Shown: positions 34,263 through 43,571 of the stretch, piece by piece
Numbering within the stretch: the first letter of the stretch is position 1
Layout: the number at the start of each line of letters is the position of its first letter
Assembly: GCA_046296655.1 (NCBI GenBank)
Contig: JBKBLE010000008.1
Span: forward strand, 1 to 64,000
DNA length: 64,000 bases
Reading direction: 5' to 3'
Origin: Cloacibacterium sp046296655
GTDB taxonomy: Bacteria; Bacteroidota; Bacteroidia; Flavobacteriales; Weeksellaceae
Program-made: the position numbers and the translations under genes
The notes under the pieces: generated by a model
Told to the model about the DNA's origin: nothing
Database searches by the model: none
What the model saw: the letters and a program-made list of their open reading frames with translations, nothing else

Positions 34263-35300
34263 TTGAAAAAGAAGAACAAATATACTGATTTTCTAAACAT
34301 TGGTTTAAAACTCTTGAAATGGTATGATTTGAATGCGAGAGATTTACCTTGGCGAAAAACGAAGAATCCTTATCACGTTTGGGTCTGCGAAATCGTTTTA
34401 CAGCAGACTAGAGTAGAGCAAGGCAAGAATCATTACCTGAATTTTGTAGAAAGATTTCCTACGGTAGAATCATTATCCAGTGCAGAAATAGACGAAGTTT
34501 TACTCTATTGGAAAGGTTTAGGCTACTATTCACGAGCGATTAATCTGCACAAAGCAGCACAACAAGTAATGGAAGATTTCGGAGGGGAGTTTCCTAGTGA
34601 GTTTTCTGAAATTTTAAAACTAAAAGGTGTGGGGAAATATACTGCAGCTGCGGTTTCCAGCATTTGTTTTGATGAAAAAGTTCCTGCCATTGATGGAAAT
34701 TTCTACCGAGTGTTGAGCAGAGTTTTTGCCGATGATTTTGATGTTTCCTCGCCAAAAGCGTATGCATATTTCTATGAATTGGCTTTACTCATCATGCCTG
34801 AAGAAAATCCAGGGAACTTTAATCAAGCCATTATGGATTTGGGTTCAGAAATTTGTAAGCCTAAAAATCCACAATGTCAAGTTTGTCCCATTCAGGAAAA
34901 TTGTTTGGCCTACGAAACAGGAAAAGTGCTGGATTTCCCTGTGAAATCTAAAAAAGTAAAAGCAGAAGATTTAAAATTACACTATTTTTATATAATGTAT
35001 GAAGATAAATTCCTCATCAAACAGCGTGATGATTCCTTTATTTGGAAGAAATTATATGATTTCCCGGAAAGTATTTCTCATGATTTGGAAGATTATATAG
35101 TGGAGGAAAAAACGGTGCATCATAAACTTACGCATAAAAATCTGGAAATCAGTATTTCTAAGGTGATTTTGCAGGATGAAAAAGTTTTTGAAAACTACGC
35201 TCAGAAGCATCAATTGCAAATTACAAATTACGAAAATTCTCATCAGAAGTCTTTTCCGAAACCTTTAGAAAATTATTTGAAGAAAACGTTTGAAAATTAA
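34263..35300 (+). CDS. mutY: A/G-specific adenine DNA glycosylase
   Basis: The enzyme removes adenine paired with 8-oxoguanine. Visible are LPWRKTKNPYHVWVCEIVLQQTRVEQ, the helix-hairpin-helix LKGVGKYTAAAVSSICF with catalytic Asp in AIDGNFYRVLSR, the [4Fe-4S] cysteines in CKPKNPQCQVCPIQENC, and a C-terminal NUDIX-like recognition domain. There is no ATG between the promoter and the conserved domain. The TTG at 34263 is the best start (345 residues); an upstream TTG at 34224 lies before the promoter. Confidence 0.93.
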   Translation: MKKKNKYTDFLNIGLKLLKWYDLNARDLPWRKTKNPYHVWVCEIVLQQTRVEQGKNHYLNFVERFPTVESLSSAEIDEVLLYWKGLGYYSRAINLHKAAQQVMEDFGGEFPSEFSEILKLKGVGKYTAAAVSSICFDEKVPAIDGNFYRVLSRVFADDFDVSSPKAYAYFYELALLIMPEENPGNFNQAIMDLGSEICKPKNPQCQVCPIQENCLAYETGKVLDFPVKSKKVKAEDLKLHYFYIMYEDKFLIKQRDDSFIWKKLYDFPESISHDLEDYIVEEKTVHHKLTHKNLEISISKVILQDEKVFENYAQKHQLQITNYENSHQKSFPKPLENYLKKTFEN

Positions 35301-35345
35301 ATCTTTGAACTTGATTTTCGAGAAAATTCTTCCACAAAAAATTCT

Positions 35346-35353
35346 TACTTTTG
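35346..35353 (+). promoter_or_regulatory. -7 element TACTTTTG next to the gldD start
   Basis: Ends four bases before the ATG at 35358, implying a leaderless transcript. Confidence 0.45.
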
Positions 35354-35357
35354 CAGA

Positions 35358-35912
35358 ATGTTTAAAAAATTAGCAGTCATTTTGTTAGCGTTTTCTGCAT
35401 TGGCTTGTAGTGAAGAAGCAAAACCTAAACCCAAAGGTGAATTGCGTCTAGAATATCCACAACCTCATTATCAAGCATTTACTAATCCATGTGCTTATAC
35501 TTTTGAATATTCAGATTTTGCAGCAATAGCAGATGCTAAACAAGCATGTTGGTATAATTTGCGTTATCCCAAAATGAAAGCCAATGTTTTCATTACGTAT
35601 TTTCCGGTGAAAAATGATTTTGATGCGCACGTAAAAGAAGTAGAAAAAATGGTTTACGGACATACCATTAAAGCTTCAGCTATCGAAACCAAGTCTTTTT
35701 CTTATCCTGAGAAAAAAGTGTATGGAAATGTGTATGAATTAAAAGGAGAAAGTGCTTCTAATATTCAGATTTTTATCACAGACAGCACCAGACATTTTGT
35801 CACCGCGAATTTATATTTCAATACAAGACCAAAACCAGATTCACTCGCACCAGCAGTAGATTATATTAAAAAAGACTTGCTGCACATGATTGATACTTTC
35901 CAGTGGAAGTAG
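35358..35912 (+). CDS. gldD: Gliding motility lipoprotein GldD
   Basis: The 184-residue protein has a lipoprotein signal (lipobox LACS, Cys17) and the GldD hallmarks PHYQAFTNPCAYTFEYSDFA and CWYNLRYP. GldD is required for gliding and type IX secretion in flavobacteria. In Flavobacterium the order is mutY-ssb-gldE-gldD; here mutY and gldD are direct neighbours. Confidence 0.93.
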   Translation: MFKKLAVILLAFSALACSEEAKPKPKGELRLEYPQPHYQAFTNPCAYTFEYSDFAAIADAKQACWYNLRYPKMKANVFITYFPVKNDFDAHVKEVEKMVYGHTIKASAIETKSFSYPEKKVYGNVYELKGESASNIQIFITDSTRHFVTANLYFNTRPKPDSLAPAVDYIKKDLLHMIDTFQWK

Positions 35913-35919
35913 TTTGAGT

Positions 35920-35983
35920 GGGAGAGTTGGAGAGTTGGAGAATGGGGGAATTGGAGAATGGAAGAGTGGGAGAGTGGGAGAGA
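35920..35983. repeat. Eight imperfect 8-bp units (GGGAGAGT type)
   Basis: Eight consecutive octamers: GGGAGAGT, TGGAGAGT, TGGAGAAT, GGGGGAAT, TGGAGAAT, GGAAGAGT, GGGAGAGT, GGGAGAGA, all purine-rich. It lies between gldD and the kinase. The minus-strand open frames across it come only from the repeat. Confidence 0.8.
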
Positions 35984-36020
35984 AAAATAATATATAAAAA
36001 ATAATAAATAATATCTACAT

Positions 36021-36941
36021 ATGAAATTATTAGCAGTAGGAACTGTAGCATTTGATGCCATAGAAACGCCTTTTGGTAAAACTGATAAAATTTTAGGAGG
36101 AGCAGCTACTTACATAGGTTTAGCCGCTTCTGTAATGAAAACAGACGTGAGTTTGGTTTCGGTGATTGGTGGAGATTTTCCACAGCACTATTTAGATATG
36201 ATGACTTCTAAAGGAATCAATATCGATGGAGTAGAAACGATTAAGGATGGGAAGACGTTTTTCTGGAGTGGGAAATATCATAACGACCTTAATTCTAGAG
36301 ATACTTTAGCTACAGAACTGAATGTTCTAGAAAACTTCGACCCGAAAATTCCAGAATCTGCAAAAGATGCCGAAGTTTTACTTTTAGGAAATCTGCATCC
36401 TGCTGTGCAATTAGCTGTGTTAGATAGAATGGAAAAACGCCCACAATTGGTGATTTTAGATACCATGAATTTCTGGATGGATCTTACTTGGGATTTATTA
36501 TTGGAAGTAATTGCTAAAACAGACGTTATTACGATTAATGATGAAGAAGCGCGTCAACTTTCTGGAGAATATTCTCTGGTAAAAGCAGCGCAAAAAATCC
36601 ACGATATGGGACCAGAATTCGTGATTATCAAAAAAGGAGAACACGGAGCATTGTTATTTAATGATGGTAAAATCTTTGCAATTCCAGCATTACCATTAGA
36701 AGAAGTTTTTGATCCAACTGGAGCTGGAGATACTTTCGCAGGAGGTTTTGCAGCGTATTTAACAAAAAACCAAGAATTTACTTTCGAAGAAATGAAATCT
36801 GCATTAATTGTAGGGTCTGCAATGGCAAGTTTCACGGTAGAAAAATTCGGAACTCAGCGTTTAGAAGAAGTTACCGAAGCCGAAATGATTGGCAGAATAA
36901 AACAATTTAAAGAACTTACCACTTTCGAAGTCAAACTTTAA
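36021..36941 (+). CDS. PfkB family carbohydrate (or nucleoside) kinase
   Basis: The 306-residue protein has the ribokinase fold: GGAATYIGLAAS, INDEEARQLSGE and the C-terminal signature DPTGAGDTFAGGFA with catalytic Asp. It phosphorylates a sugar or nucleoside; which one cannot be told from the sequence. Confidence 0.9.
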   Translation: MKLLAVGTVAFDAIETPFGKTDKILGGAATYIGLAASVMKTDVSLVSVIGGDFPQHYLDMMTSKGINIDGVETIKDGKTFFWSGKYHNDLNSRDTLATELNVLENFDPKIPESAKDAEVLLLGNLHPAVQLAVLDRMEKRPQLVILDTMNFWMDLTWDLLLEVIAKTDVITINDEEARQLSGEYSLVKAAQKIHDMGPEFVIIKKGEHGALLFNDGKIFAIPALPLEEVFDPTGAGDTFAGGFAAYLTKNQEFTFEEMKSALIVGSAMASFTVEKFGTQRLEEVTEAEMIGRIKQFKELTTFEVKL

Positions 36942-37265
36942 AAACGTTTTGAAAACGCAGATTACCATGAATTTTCAACTTTTATTAAACGCAAAGTTTA
37001 TAAAATTGAAATAAAATATCAAGAGAGCAAAGTTAGATTCGCTAGCGAATTGATAAAGCGAACGCTTAAAACGAATGTATTCGTATTCTTTGCTCACTAA
37101 AATTGTTCATAGGATTAATAAAATCTTTGCCTTGCATAAAATTTAGATTGCAAAATAATTTTAAGAAATAATTAACTCCCTTTTAAATTTTATTTGAAAG
37201 GGATTTTTTTTAGCTTTGAGGCTGTAAATTTTTGGAAAGATGAACGTTAGGATTTCCAAAAGCAA
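36942..37265. repeat. MITE-like element, copy 3, in an otherwise empty gap
   Basis: Left end AAACGCAAAG (36987-36996), central ATTCGCTAGCGAAT (37037-37050), then AAAGCGAACGCTTAAAACGAA and a decayed right end near 37125-37138. No gene visible. Confidence 0.65.
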
Positions 37266-37283
37266 ATGAAAATTGAAGAAAAC

Positions 37284-39110
37284 ATGAAAAAAACGTTAAG
37301 TTTAGTCCTCTTTTTAGCTTTTGTAAGCTATCAGTCACAGTATCTTATTATAGGAAAAGACAGTATTTCTGTAGATAAATTTAAAACAGAAAATAAATAT
37401 GGTTTAGAAAATTCTGGCATAGAAAATACCGTGAAAACTTATATAGATTTCAAGCTACTCCAGAATTTTGCTTTAGAAAAAAGAGCAGATACTTTAGGCT
37501 ATTTCAAAAAAACAATGGCCGAAAAAGAGCAAGAACTTAGAGAAGAGCGTTTTTATCCTAAAGAAATCATGCAGTCTTCGCTTCAGCAGTATTTTTCATC
37601 TAACTTGATTGAGAAGAAAATTCAGGTTTTCTATGTAGAAAAAACAGCTGACGATAAAAATGATTACAATCAAATTTACAATGACGTAAAATCGGGTAAA
37701 ATTACCTTAGAAAAAGCGATTATAGATTATACTAAACAGAAACCAGAACCATTTTTTGTAAAATCTGGAAATATAGATGTAGAACTGAATAGGCAACTAG
37801 AACTTTTACAGCCCGGTCAGTTTACACAATTGGTCAATAGCGCTACAGTTGCGGCTTTTGCGAAGTTGGTAGACAGAAGACCATCATTAGGTTATATTAT
37901 TTTTGGAATGATTTCTTATCCTAAAAATGAGGAATCAGAAAAAATGAAATCTCAAATTTTTGAAGCGCTGAAATCTGGAAAAAAATTCGAAGAAGTAGCA
38001 CAATTATACGGTTCTACCGAAGCTGAAAAGAAAAATGCAGGCGTAGTAATGGGTTCTCCGGTTTTGCCAGACGTAGTTTACGAAGCCTTCAAAAATAAAA
38101 AACAAGGAGAATACACCGAACCTATTTTAATCGGCGAAAAATATTTTGTGTTCAATTTGTATTCGGTGATTCCTTATCAGAGTTCAGAAAAATACAATCC
38201 CATGTTCATCAGAGACATGATGGATTCGTCTTTTGCAGATGTAGCGTACAATAAATTGATAGAATCTTTGGTTAAATCTACAGATTACAAAGAATTCCCA
38301 GATTTCAAAAAAATTAAGAAATCATATCAGGATTATTTGGCTTTTAAAAATGATAAAGCGGTTTTGTATCAATTCAATAAAGATGTTTTCACTTTTGGTG
38401 ATTTGAAAACGCTGTTGTCTGAAAATTTTAAAAATGCAGATAAATTAACGAAAGAACAATGGTCTGCTTTCCTTGATTCTAAAAGAGGAAATGATGTTTT
38501 TGCCGTTTATTCTAGAGATTTTGTCAAAAAGCCAGAAATTAAAGAGCAATTGTTAAAAACTCAACAAAACTTATTGGCAGATTTTCTTTTCAGTGAGTGG
38601 ATTGAAAAGGAACTCACCAACAAGCCAGAATTATTGGATGATTATTTCAAAAAAAATCAACAAAAGTATATTTGGGAAAAAAGAGCTGATGCAAGAGTGG
38701 CGATTTTAACCGATTTAAGCATAGAAAAAGACATCACGAAAGAAATTAAAGACGCTAAAAACTGGGATGCTCTCAATAAAAAATATTACGGAAAACTAAA
38801 TGATAAGCAGCAACTTATGGTGCATTTCGAAAAAGGTGAAATGTCTGAAAATGCAGATGTTTTCCAAGTGAATAAAGTTCCTTTTGAAAAAGGGATTCAA
38901 AAAGTGAAACTGGGTGAGAGATTACTCATCATCGCTATTGATGGAATTTTACCGAGTTCACCGATGACCAAAGAAGAAGCCATGGAGGAATTAAGAGCAG
39001 ATGTAAGAGAAGATATTTTAGCAAAAACGATTGCAGAACAACGTCAGAAAACAAAAATTGTAATAGAACCAAGTTTTAATGCTGAACTTGAGAAGAATTT
39101 TAAGAAATAA
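37284..39110 (+). CDS. Periplasmic peptidyl-prolyl isomerase with parvulin domain(s)
   Basis: The protein (608 residues from ATG 37284; an in-frame ATG at 37266 gives 614) has a signal peptide (MKKTLSLVLFLAF). A parvulin-like core lies around residues 210-310 (GYIIFGMISYPKNEE, FEEVAQLYGST, NAGVVMGSPVLPDVVYEAFKNKKQGEYTEPI). It likely assists folding of envelope proteins. A SurA-like gene follows after 67 bases, so the two form an operon. Confidence 0.85.
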   Translation: MKKTLSLVLFLAFVSYQSQYLIIGKDSISVDKFKTENKYGLENSGIENTVKTYIDFKLLQNFALEKRADTLGYFKKTMAEKEQELREERFYPKEIMQSSLQQYFSSNLIEKKIQVFYVEKTADDKNDYNQIYNDVKSGKITLEKAIIDYTKQKPEPFFVKSGNIDVELNRQLELLQPGQFTQLVNSATVAAFAKLVDRRPSLGYIIFGMISYPKNEESEKMKSQIFEALKSGKKFEEVAQLYGSTEAEKKNAGVVMGSPVLPDVVYEAFKNKKQGEYTEPILIGEKYFVFNLYSVIPYQSSEKYNPMFIRDMMDSSFADVAYNKLIESLVKSTDYKEFPDFKKIKKSYQDYLAFKNDKAVLYQFNKDVFTFGDLKTLLSENFKNADKLTKEQWSAFLDSKRGNDVFAVYSRDFVKKPEIKEQLLKTQQNLLADFLFSEWIEKELTNKPELLDDYFKKNQQKYIWEKRADARVAILTDLSIEKDITKEIKDAKNWDALNKKYYGKLNDKQQLMVHFEKGEMSENADVFQVNKVPFEKGIQKVKLGERLLIIAIDGILPSSPMTKEEAMEELRADVREDILAKTIAEQRQKTKIVIEPSFNAELEKNFKK

Positions 39111-39177
39111 TTATAATAAAAATTATAGGAAATCTCGCAGAGAATCATAATTTTGCAAATCAGTTAAAAATTTAACA

Positions 39178-40542
39178 ATGATTAAAAACATGAAATATTT
39201 ATTTGCATTGAGTTTTTTGGTAACGCTCATTTCTTTTAATGCAAATGCACAAGTGAAAAAAGGAGATTTAGTAGATGGGATTTCTGCAGTGGTAGGAGAC
39301 GAAATCGTATTAGAATCTGATATTTTAGAACAACAAAATTACGCTATTCAACAAGGTGCTGCACAAACCAATAAATGCGAATTTATGGAGCAGATTTTGA
39401 GTAATAAACTCTTAATTTATAAAGCGAAAAAAGATACTCTTATTCAAGACAGAACGGCTGCGATTAGAGCACAAGCTGGTGATAAATACAATCAGATTTT
39501 ATCTCAGTTTCCATCAGAAAGAGCCATGTTAGATGCTTATAAATTCCGTTCGTCTTACGAAATGAAGAACGTGATTGAGAAAATGGATATTGATAACTAC
39601 TATGCTCAATCTAAATATGCGCAAATCACCGATAAAGTAAACATCACGCCTAACGAAGTAACTGATTTTTATAACGCTTTCAAATACCAATTGCCACAAG
39701 TAAAAGATGAGGTGGTGCTTTCTAAAATTGTAATGTTTCCTAAACTTACAGATGCGCACAAGCAAGAAATCATTGATAAACTTAAAAAAATCAAACAAGA
39801 TATTTTAAACGGAGAAACTTTCGAAAATAAAGCAAGAATCTATTCTGATGACCCAGGTTCAGCTGCAAATGGTGGTTTGTATACCAACATTGGAAGAGGG
39901 AAAATGGTGAAAATTTTCGAAGCTACTGCGCTTAATCTTCAAGAAGGAGAAATTTCTGATCCTGTAGAATCTGAATTTGGTTTCCATATCATTCAATTGG
40001 TGAAAAAATCTGGTAAATTGTACGATGCAAGACATATTCTTTTAAAAGCAGAACCAAATGCTGAAGAAATAGCAGCTGCAAAAGCAGAAATGGAGCAAAT
40101 TAGAAAAGATATACTTGAAGGAAAAATTACATTCAAAGATGCTGCTTACAAATATTCTGATGATAAAAACACTAAGTTTAATGCAGGGGTAATTCCAGCA
40201 GAAGACGGTTCAGACAGACAAGAAAAAATTAATCTTCCAGCAACTGTTGCTTATCAAATTGCAGGGTTAAATAAAGGAGATTTAACAGAAGTTTTCATAG
40301 ATGAGCTCAATCAGAAAAAAGCGGTAGTATTAATGAAAGTGAATGACATTATTCCTGGACATTCTCTAGACATTGCTACAGATTTTGAAAGAATTAAAAG
40401 TTTTGCGCTAAACAAAAAGAAAAATGAAGTCTTAGAAAAATGGGTAAAAGAAAATCTAGCAGATACTTTTATCTCGTTAGACAATCGTTACAAAGATTGC
40501 CAGTTTAAAATCGATTGGAACAAAGCAGCAATTGTAAAATAA
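39178..40542 (+). CDS. SurA-like periplasmic chaperone/peptidyl-prolyl isomerase
   Basis: The 454-residue protein has a signal peptide (to about NANAQ), a SurA N-terminal domain (GISAVVGDEIVLESDILEQQ) and two parvulin domains (about 175-280 with YSDDPGSAANGGLYTNIGRGKMV, and about 285-390 with ARHILLKAEP). It escorts outer-membrane proteins. An in-frame ATG at 39190 (MKYLFAL) is an alternative start. Confidence 0.92.
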   Translation: MIKNMKYLFALSFLVTLISFNANAQVKKGDLVDGISAVVGDEIVLESDILEQQNYAIQQGAAQTNKCEFMEQILSNKLLIYKAKKDTLIQDRTAAIRAQAGDKYNQILSQFPSERAMLDAYKFRSSYEMKNVIEKMDIDNYYAQSKYAQITDKVNITPNEVTDFYNAFKYQLPQVKDEVVLSKIVMFPKLTDAHKQEIIDKLKKIKQDILNGETFENKARIYSDDPGSAANGGLYTNIGRGKMVKIFEATALNLQEGEISDPVESEFGFHIIQLVKKSGKLYDARHILLKAEPNAEEIAAAKAEMEQIRKDILEGKITFKDAAYKYSDDKNTKFNAGVIPAEDGSDRQEKINLPATVAYQIAGLNKGDLTEVFIDELNQKKAVVLMKVNDIIPGHSLDIATDFERIKSFALNKKKNEVLEKWVKENLADTFISLDNRYKDCQFKIDWNKAAIVK

Positions 40543-40564
40543 TTTTAAAAATTTCCCACTATAC

Positions 40565-40590
40565 AAATCCCGAAACTTTTCGGGATTTTT
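40565..40590 (+). terminator. Terminator of the foldase operon
   Basis: AAATCCCGAAA/TTTCGGGATTT with T-run. Confidence 0.75.
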
Positions 40591-40619
40591 TATTTTAAAT
40601 GGATTTAGATTTTAACAAT

Positions 40620-40813
40620 AAAAATCGAAGATTTTTTTAAATGACCTCAGTTTCGAAGGCGTATAGAAATTGAAAATAAAATCCGTTAAAAATTCCTGCT
40701 GTTTGAGCTCGTCAGTATGACGAGAGAGTTTCAGGGATTTTAGGATTTTATTTTTAATTTTAGCCGAAGAAAGTGAAGTCTTGATTTTGGGTTCTTTTCA
40801 TCAAGGAAAAGAA
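40620..40813 (+). repeat. 194-bp interspersed repeat, copy B
   Basis: Homologous to 18104-18297, same orientation and length, differing mainly in the inner AT-rich segments. It occupies most of the gap between the foldase operon and the next gene. Confidence 0.8.
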
Positions 40814-40857
40814 CATAATTAATTTTTAAAAATCTTATCTTTAAACAAAAAAAATTC

Positions 40858-41790
40858 ATGAACAGAATTACTCAACTTTTTAATATTAAATATCCCATCA
40901 TTCAAGGAGGTATGATTTGGCATTCTGGTTATAAACTCGCTGCTGCGGTTTCTAATGCTGGTGGATTGGGTTTAATTGGCGCAGGAAGCATGTATCCAGA
41001 TGTTTTAAGAGAGCATATTCAGAAATGTAAAAACGCTACGGATAAACCTTTTGGCGTAAATGTTCCGATGCTGTATCCTAATATTGAAGAGATTATTCAG
41101 ATAATTTTAGAAGAAAAAGTACCTGTCGTTTTTACATCGGCGGGAAATCCGAAAACGTATACTGAAATTCTAAAAAAAGAAGGTAGAAAAGTCGCGCATG
41201 TAGTATCTTCTGTGAAATTTGCAAAAAAATGCCAAGAAGCAGGAGTAGATGCAGTTGTGGCTGAAGGTTTTGAAGCAGGAGGACATAACGGAAGAGAAGA
41301 AACTACTACACTTTCTCTGATTCCTAATGTTCGTAGAAATATAGAAATCCCACTGATTGCAGCAGGAGGAATTGCTGTAGGAAGCCAAATGAAAGCTGTG
41401 ATGATTTTGGGAGCAGATGGTGTTCAAATCGGTTCTAGATTTGCCGCAACCGTAGAAGCAAGTGCTCATGAAAAATGGAAACAAAAAATTGTAGAAACTC
41501 AGGAAGGAGATACGCAATTGACTTTAAAAGAATTGGCGCCAGTTCGTTTGGTGAAAAATAAATTTTTCTATGAACTGGAAGAAATTTACAAAGAAGGAAA
41601 GGATATTGAAGCTTTGCAGGAAAAACTTGGAAAACGCCGTGCAAAACGTGGAATGTTCGAAGGAGATTTAGAAGAAGGTGAGTTAGAAATTGGGCAGTCT
41701 TCTGCTTTAATCGATGAAATTCTAACGGTAGAACAGGTTTTTCAGAAATTATTGAAAGAATTTGAGGAAGCAGATTATGCGAGATTTTAA
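40858..41790 (+). CDS. NAD(P)H-dependent flavin oxidoreductase / nitronate monooxygenase family
   Basis: The 310-residue TIM-barrel protein has IIQGGMIWHSG, GLGLIGAGSM, the signature VAEGFEAGGHNGR and the FMN-phosphate site AAGGIAVGSQMKAVMILGADGVQIGSRF. These features are shared by nitronate monooxygenases and FabK-like enoyl-ACP reductases. I favour the former but cannot decide by sequence. A C-terminal acidic tail is present. Confidence 0.85.
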   Translation: MNRITQLFNIKYPIIQGGMIWHSGYKLAAAVSNAGGLGLIGAGSMYPDVLREHIQKCKNATDKPFGVNVPMLYPNIEEIIQIILEEKVPVVFTSAGNPKTYTEILKKEGRKVAHVVSSVKFAKKCQEAGVDAVVAEGFEAGGHNGREETTTLSLIPNVRRNIEIPLIAAGGIAVGSQMKAVMILGADGVQIGSRFAATVEASAHEKWKQKIVETQEGDTQLTLKELAPVRLVKNKFFYELEEIYKEGKDIEALQEKLGKRRAKRGMFEGDLEEGELEIGQSSALIDEILTVEQVFQKLLKEFEEADYARF

Positions 41791-41800
41791 AAATAAATAA

Positions 41801-41831
41801 CCAGCGCTCCCAATTTGGGAGCGCTGGTTGT
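41801..41831. terminator. Strong hairpin between convergent genes
   Basis: AACCAGCGCTCCCAA/TTGGGAGCGCTGGTT, 15-bp stem. Confidence 0.7.
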
Positions 41832-41858
41832 ACAAAAAAATATGAAAACTCTGATTTA

Positions 41859-42152
41859 TTATTTTTTATAATGCTCTAATGCAGCATGTAATTGCATAAA
41901 ACCACCACCGTTATAGATGTTCTCTAAGCCGTTTTGAGCTAGAAATTGGCAAGCTTGTCCGCTTCTTCCTCCACTTCTGCAGAAAATGATTTTTGGGCCT
42001 TTCATTTCCTTGATTTCGTCTAATCTTAAAGGAACAGTTGCTAAAGGTATATTTACAGCGCCTTCTATTGCGCCGTCCATCTGTAATTCTTCTGGTTGTC
42101 TTACGTCGATTAAGTGATATTCACCTGAATTTAAAATTTCTTCAAAAGTCAT
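41859..42152 (-). CDS. Rhodanese-like domain protein
   Basis: The 97-residue single-domain protein has HLIDVRQPEEL and the active-site loop IIFCRSGGRSGQA with the catalytic cysteine. It would transfer sulfane sulfur; the acceptor is unknown. There is no signal peptide. Confidence 0.92.
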   Translation of the reverse strand: MTFEEILNSGEYHLIDVRQPEELQMDGAIEGAVNIPLATVPLRLDEIKEMKGPKIIFCRSGGRSGQACQFLAQNGLENIYNGGGFMQLHAALEHYKK

Positions 42153-42267
42153 TTTTTATTTTTTTAATTATTATTCATTCATTTTTACAGGGCAAAAATA
42201 GAAAAAAACTTAACTTCGCACTGTAATTTATGTTACAGACTATAAATCATACCAAAATCATTGAATA

Positions 42268-42375
42268 AAAACGCAAAGTCGATAGAAGAATTTATAAAAA
42301 TAAAATCTTTTTAAGTCACTAGAAAATCATTGATTTTCCAAAATAAAACAAACGAAGTTTGTTAAAACTTTGCGT
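42268..42375. repeat. MITE-like element, variant without central palindrome
   Basis: Ends AAAACGCAAAG (42268-42278) and CTTTGCGT (42368-42375) match the family at 25551, but the inner part differs and lacks AATTCGCTAGCGAATT. Confidence 0.5.
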
Positions 42376-42398
42376 CTCAAAAACGTAAAAAAAAAATA

Positions 42399-42406
42399 TA
42401 TATTTG
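42399..42406 (+). promoter_or_regulatory. -7 element TATATTTG for queG
   Basis: 20 bases before the ATG. Confidence 0.5.
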
Positions 42407-42426
42407 CGCCTTTGCGTTAAAAATTA

Positions 42427-43347
42427 ATGAATTATTCTCAACTGATTAAGCAAAAAGCCGAAAAATTCGGGTTTCAATCTTGTGGAATTTCTAAAGCAGA
42501 ATTTCTAGAAGAAGAAGCGCCACGTCTTGAAGCATGGCTTAATAAAGGCTATCACGGCGAAATGAAATACATGGAAAATCATTTCGACAAAAGGTTGAAT
42601 CCTACTCTTTTGGTAGATGGTGCAAAGTCTGTCATTTCGCTCTCGTATAATTATTTTCCTAAAGTAAAAATAGATGAAATCAATAATTTTAAAATTTCTA
42701 AATATGCTTATGGAGAAGATTACCATGAAGTGATTAAAGATATTTTAAAAAATATGGTGGATGAACTTCAGGAAGAGATTGGTGAGTTTGGTTTCAGGGT
42801 TTTTGTAGATTCTGCACCTGTTTTAGAAAAAGCTTGGGCTAGAAAATCTGGTTTAGGTTGGGTAGGAAAAAATGCGAATTTGATTACCAAAAAGCATGGT
42901 TCTTTCTATTTTTTAGCCGAAATTATTTGTGATTTAGAGTTAGAGTATGATTTACCGGTTACAGATCATTGCGGGAGTTGTAGAGCGTGTATAGATGCTT
43001 GTCCTACTCAAGCCATTGTTTCGGATAGAATTGTAGATGGCAGCAAGTGTATTTCTTACGCTACGATTGAGTTGAAAAACGAAATTCCAGATTATTTTAA
43101 CGGAAAAATGGATGATTGGATTTTTGGTTGCGATGTTTGTCAAGATGTTTGTCCGTGGAACCGATTTTCTGCACCTACTTTGCAGGAAAAATTTGCGCCT
43201 AATTTCCAAAAACTAAATTTTAGAAAAAACGAATGGAAGGAACTTACTCAAGAACTCTTTTCTGAAATTTTTAAAAAATCTGCGGTCAAAAGAACTAAGT
43301 TTTCTGGATTGATGCGTAATATTTCCTTTCTGCCAAAAGAAAATTGA
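42427..43347 (+). CDS. queG: Epoxyqueuosine reductase
   Basis: The 306-residue cobalamin-dependent enzyme makes the last step to queuosine in tRNA. The two [4Fe-4S] motifs CGSCRACIDACP and CDVCQDVCPWN are complete. A conserved DSAPVLEKAWARKSGLGWVGKN segment precedes them. Length fits the shorter QueG type that lacks the extra C-terminal repeats. Confidence 0.95.
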   Translation: MNYSQLIKQKAEKFGFQSCGISKAEFLEEEAPRLEAWLNKGYHGEMKYMENHFDKRLNPTLLVDGAKSVISLSYNYFPKVKIDEINNFKISKYAYGEDYHEVIKDILKNMVDELQEEIGEFGFRVFVDSAPVLEKAWARKSGLGWVGKNANLITKKHGSFYFLAEIICDLELEYDLPVTDHCGSCRACIDACPTQAIVSDRIVDGSKCISYATIELKNEIPDYFNGKMDDWIFGCDVCQDVCPWNRFSAPTLQEKFAPNFQKLNFRKNEWKELTQELFSEIFKKSAVKRTKFSGLMRNISFLPKEN

Positions 43348-43534
43348 TTTTTTGAAGTGAGTGTGTCTCAATCGAAAAATCAATTCTTATAATTTTTCTG
43401 ACTTTCATAATAAAATTAGCTTTATATCTGATTATTATCATAAAATATGATATTGATATATATTAAATTTATAAAGAAACTAAAAGACTCTTAAGGATTA
43501 TTTAAAGATTACCAATAAATACTGAATTATTGCC

Positions 43535-43570
43535 AAAAAAAAGAGAACTCTGTTGAAGAGTTCTCTTTTT
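43535..43570 (-). terminator. Terminator of tRNA-Leu
   Basis: AAGAGAACTCT/AGAGTTCTCTT stem directly after the tRNA, T-run on the minus strand. Confidence 0.8.
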
Positions 43571-43571
43571 G

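Noticed and set aside
35861..36061. Minus-strand frames rich in Ser, Leu and Pro near 35920
   Set aside because: They come from the octamer repeat.
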